DNA of 64,000 bases from NCBI GenBank assembly GCA_905221605.1, contig CAJNDS010002222.1, forward strand, positions 372,873 through 436,872, written 5' to 3'. Made by a program: the position numbers and the translations under genes. The stretch is from Symbiodinium natans (taxonomy: Eukaryota; Sar; Dinophyceae; Suessiales; Symbiodiniaceae). How positions within the stretch are numbered: the first letter of the stretch is position 1; each line of letters begins with the position of its first letter. The notes below the pieces were generated by a model. The model was not told where the DNA came from. It ran no database searches and was given only the letters and a program-made list of their open reading frames with translations. This document shows, one piece after another, positions 61,870 through 64,000 of the stretch.

Positions 61870-63720
61870 TCATTCAGGGTTTAGGGTTTAGGGTTTAGGG
61901 TTTAGGGTTTGGGGTTTGGGGTTTAGGGTTTGGGGTTTAGGGTTTAGGGTTTAGGGGGGGAGTAACAAACGACAAGACGAAACAAGGTGCCCGGCACCCC
62001 AGCTTGGACCCTGCTGAAGCTTAGGAAGCCCCGGTGCCTGTGAGAGTTCCCTCCCTCACAGAACCACAAAGCCTCGATTTGCGCGTGTCGTCCTTGCGAC
62101 AGGGGCTTCATGCTCGATTTGTGCGTGTCATCCTTGCAGCAGGAGACTTTGGTTTCACACCTAGGGTTTAGGGTTTAGGGTTTAGGGGAGACAGGGTTGA
62201 GGGCTCTAGGGTTTTTAGGGCTCTACGGCAACCTAGAATTTTAGGGTTTTGGGGTGTTTAGGGGTTTAGGGCTTTAGGGGTTTAGGGTCTTGAGAGCAGG
62301 GGATTGGTTTGCTTAGGAGGACATCAGGCTGGAAGGGTGTAGGCTACGATGTTCCGGGTTTCGAAAGTGTGTGGCAGAGCCCCAACAATCCCCAGCGACT
62401 GAATACCCACTAGGTGAGGGAGTTAGAGGATTCGGTACTTTATATCCCCTTCAAGGTCTTCGGGCTTACGGTTTAGGGTCTAGGGTTTAGGGTAACCCGC
62501 AAGTTTCACTGACACCCTAAACCCCAAGAAAGGCTCCCTGAGCTACGGGCCAACCCCACCCCCCCCAAAACCAGATCTACCCTCAAACCTGCCCCTCCTA
62601 ACCCTCGCCCCCATTCAAGAAATTAGGGGTACCTTATTGATAAAAGGGAATCCTACCATGTGAGGGACTATATTAGGGGTCCCCCGTCTTTTCGTAAACC
62701 CACATTTGTCGGGTGTAGGGCTTTGTTTGGGGTTTCATCCGTGTTCTTATTAGGAGTTTAGAGACAGGCAGTTCAAGCCACCGCCCAGCAAATCGGATGT
62801 ATGTGTTTTTTCTTGTTTTGTTGAGGGGGGGGGTGTCCGGGGGTTATGGATGGCTTCCTGGAAGCTGAGGCGGGTCCTACAGCAAAGACAAGAGCAAAGC
62901 TCGAAGCCAGACGAAGAAGGACTCGAAAACTCAGGAGCCTCCTCTGAACCAGGTGGGACTTTACTAACACTTTATAAGTTTAGGGTTCCTCTAATGTCAT
63001 ATTAAGGGAGCTAAAAGTTAAACTTTTATTGGGATTGGGGGGGTTAAAGAGCAACCAAGTGAAAGCCCTTAAACCCCAAACCTTGAAACCCCCATGCCGA
63101 GGCGTGAACTGTTTTGGGGTTTAGGTTTTAGGGTTTAGGGATTGAAGAGTAGGGTTTAGGGTTTAGGGTTTTATGTGTGCAAAGAAAGAGGTCTCCTTCC
63201 GAAGCCCATCATCTTGGACAGCTTCGGGCGCATAAAGCCCTGTAGAAGGGGCTGGTATAAACAGGAACTACCCCACCTGGAACAGTCCTTACTCTTGTTC
63301 CAAACCAGGGTTCCTTTTTGCCCCCATGCTTGCTTTAAGACCCTAACGATGAACCTACCCTGTCTACATGCCCTCCACATCAAAGACGTGCGGCTCAGAA
63401 AGAAGGGACTTTTGAATGAAGGCAAGCCATTTTGGAGTTCACAGGAAGGTTAAAAGATGCCAACCCAGACACGCAGGTGTAGGGAAAAAGAGCCTGATGC
63501 AGCAGCCCCGACACTTGGCGATGAGTCAGGACCCTAAACCCCTAAAGCCCGAAACCTGAACCCTATGCCCTAAACCCATCTCTGAGCCCTCCCAAACCCT
63601 AAACCTTGAACTCCTTTTCAGCTTTGGTAGTGCCCTTTCCAGATTGCTCTGTCTCAGGAACAGACCAGGGAGACCAAGACCTTCGAAACTTGGTAGCTAG
63701 TGGAAACCCTTTCGCCTTTT
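61870..63720. other. Host DNA with TTTAGGG tracts, no gene firmly supported
   Basis: TTTAGGG tracts lie at 61,875-61,955, 62,160-62,190 and 63,120-63,170. A family-2-like partial element is at 62,620-62,706. A frame at 62,850-62,950 before a GTGGGA donor (LRRVLQQRQEQSSKPDEEGL) might be an exon. Frames at 63,171-63,453 on both strands are unrecognised. Confidence 0.4.
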
Positions 63721-63721
63721 C

Positions 63722-63832
63722 TTTGTCATAGTTGGGTAACATTTTATATTTTTAAGGGTACTTAAACCCAATAAGGCATATAAATTTAAAATTTTAATAC
63801 TATACCAACCATGAACTAGTTTTTTGTTCTAG
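63722..63832 (+). mobile_element. Relative of ankyrin intron 2
   Basis: TTTGTCATAGTTGGGTAACA, TTTTTAAGGGTACTTAAACC and ACCATGAACTAG match the sequence at 54,465-54,601; here with only one copy of the inner unit. Confidence 0.65.
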
Positions 63833-63849
63833 GTTCCCACAGAGGGCGC

Positions 63850-64000
63850 CCTCATTGTAACCCTAAACCCGAAACCCGCAAGCCCTTGTAAACAACAAGC
63901 CCTATTCAAACCCTAAACCCTCTAATCATTCCCTATGCCCCTAAACCCCAAACCCCAAACCCCAAACCCTAAACCCCAAACCCCAAACCCCAAACCCCAA
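63850..64000. repeat. CCCTAAA/CCCCAAA repeats at the window end
   Basis: Degenerate heptamers turning to CCCCAAA; the array runs off the window. Confidence 0.85.

Overview
The window reads as nuclear DNA of a dinoflagellate, most like Symbiodiniaceae or relatives, carrying one complete integrated Polinton-like/virophage-like DNA virus. Evidence for the host: hundreds of TTTAGGG/CCCTAAA telomere-type heptamers scattered through both flanks; short exons bounded by GT-AG, GC-AG and GA-AG introns; many ~100 bp inverted-repeat elements in non-coding DNA that look like introners; and dinoflagellate-style gene families (RCC1 repeats, a ubiquitin-like plus ankyrin protein, a GT8-like glycosyltransferase). 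No similarity search was run, so the taxonomic call is an inference.

Left flank (1-23,627): a frameshifted GT8-like glycosyltransferase (599-1825, continuing out of frame to 2018). It is followed by a BCS1-type AAA ATPase whose conserved blocks occur in the right order in at least sixteen small plus-strand exons from 2525 to about 16,755. The introns are packed with telomere-like arrays, poly-G tracts and inverted-repeat elements, and one intron holds an RCC1-repeat gene (7226-8074). Further candidate exons lie at 17.5-22.8 kb.

Viral element (23,628-44,495, 20.87 kb, visibly A+T-rich): ~840-bp terminal inverted repeats, each coding a zinc-finger protein, begin AG and end CT and are flanked by CTAAA on both sides inside a CCCTAAA array. 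Inside are a double-jelly-roll type major capsid protein, a penton-like minor capsid protein, an A32-like packaging ATPase (split by a -1 frameshift at a perfect slippery heptamer), an S74-chaperone fibre, a lipase-like protein, two GIY-YIG nucleases, a 1342-residue polymerase-helicase-zinc protein, a retroviral-type integrase, and about a dozen unassigned small or acidic/coiled-coil proteins. Two upstream motifs divide the genes: CTTAAAGACA before putative early/replication genes, and TCTA plus A+T-rich sequence before putative late/virion genes. A repeat block between the integrase and the right TIR could be a replication or regulatory site.

Right flank (44,496-64,000): a different repeat regime (CTAAATC-type repeats, 100-150 bp degenerate tandem repeats, nested hairpin arrays and a 699-bp foldback element with 59-bp perfect arms). 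It is followed by an ankyrin gene interrupted by four introner-like introns (53,240-55,417) and by many candidate small exons of at least one further gene between telomere-like arrays (51.5-61.9 kb).

Limits: exon calls rest on conserved motifs or on open frame plus splice dinucleotides; the start of the BCS1 gene and the identity of the 51-62 kb gene are unresolved.
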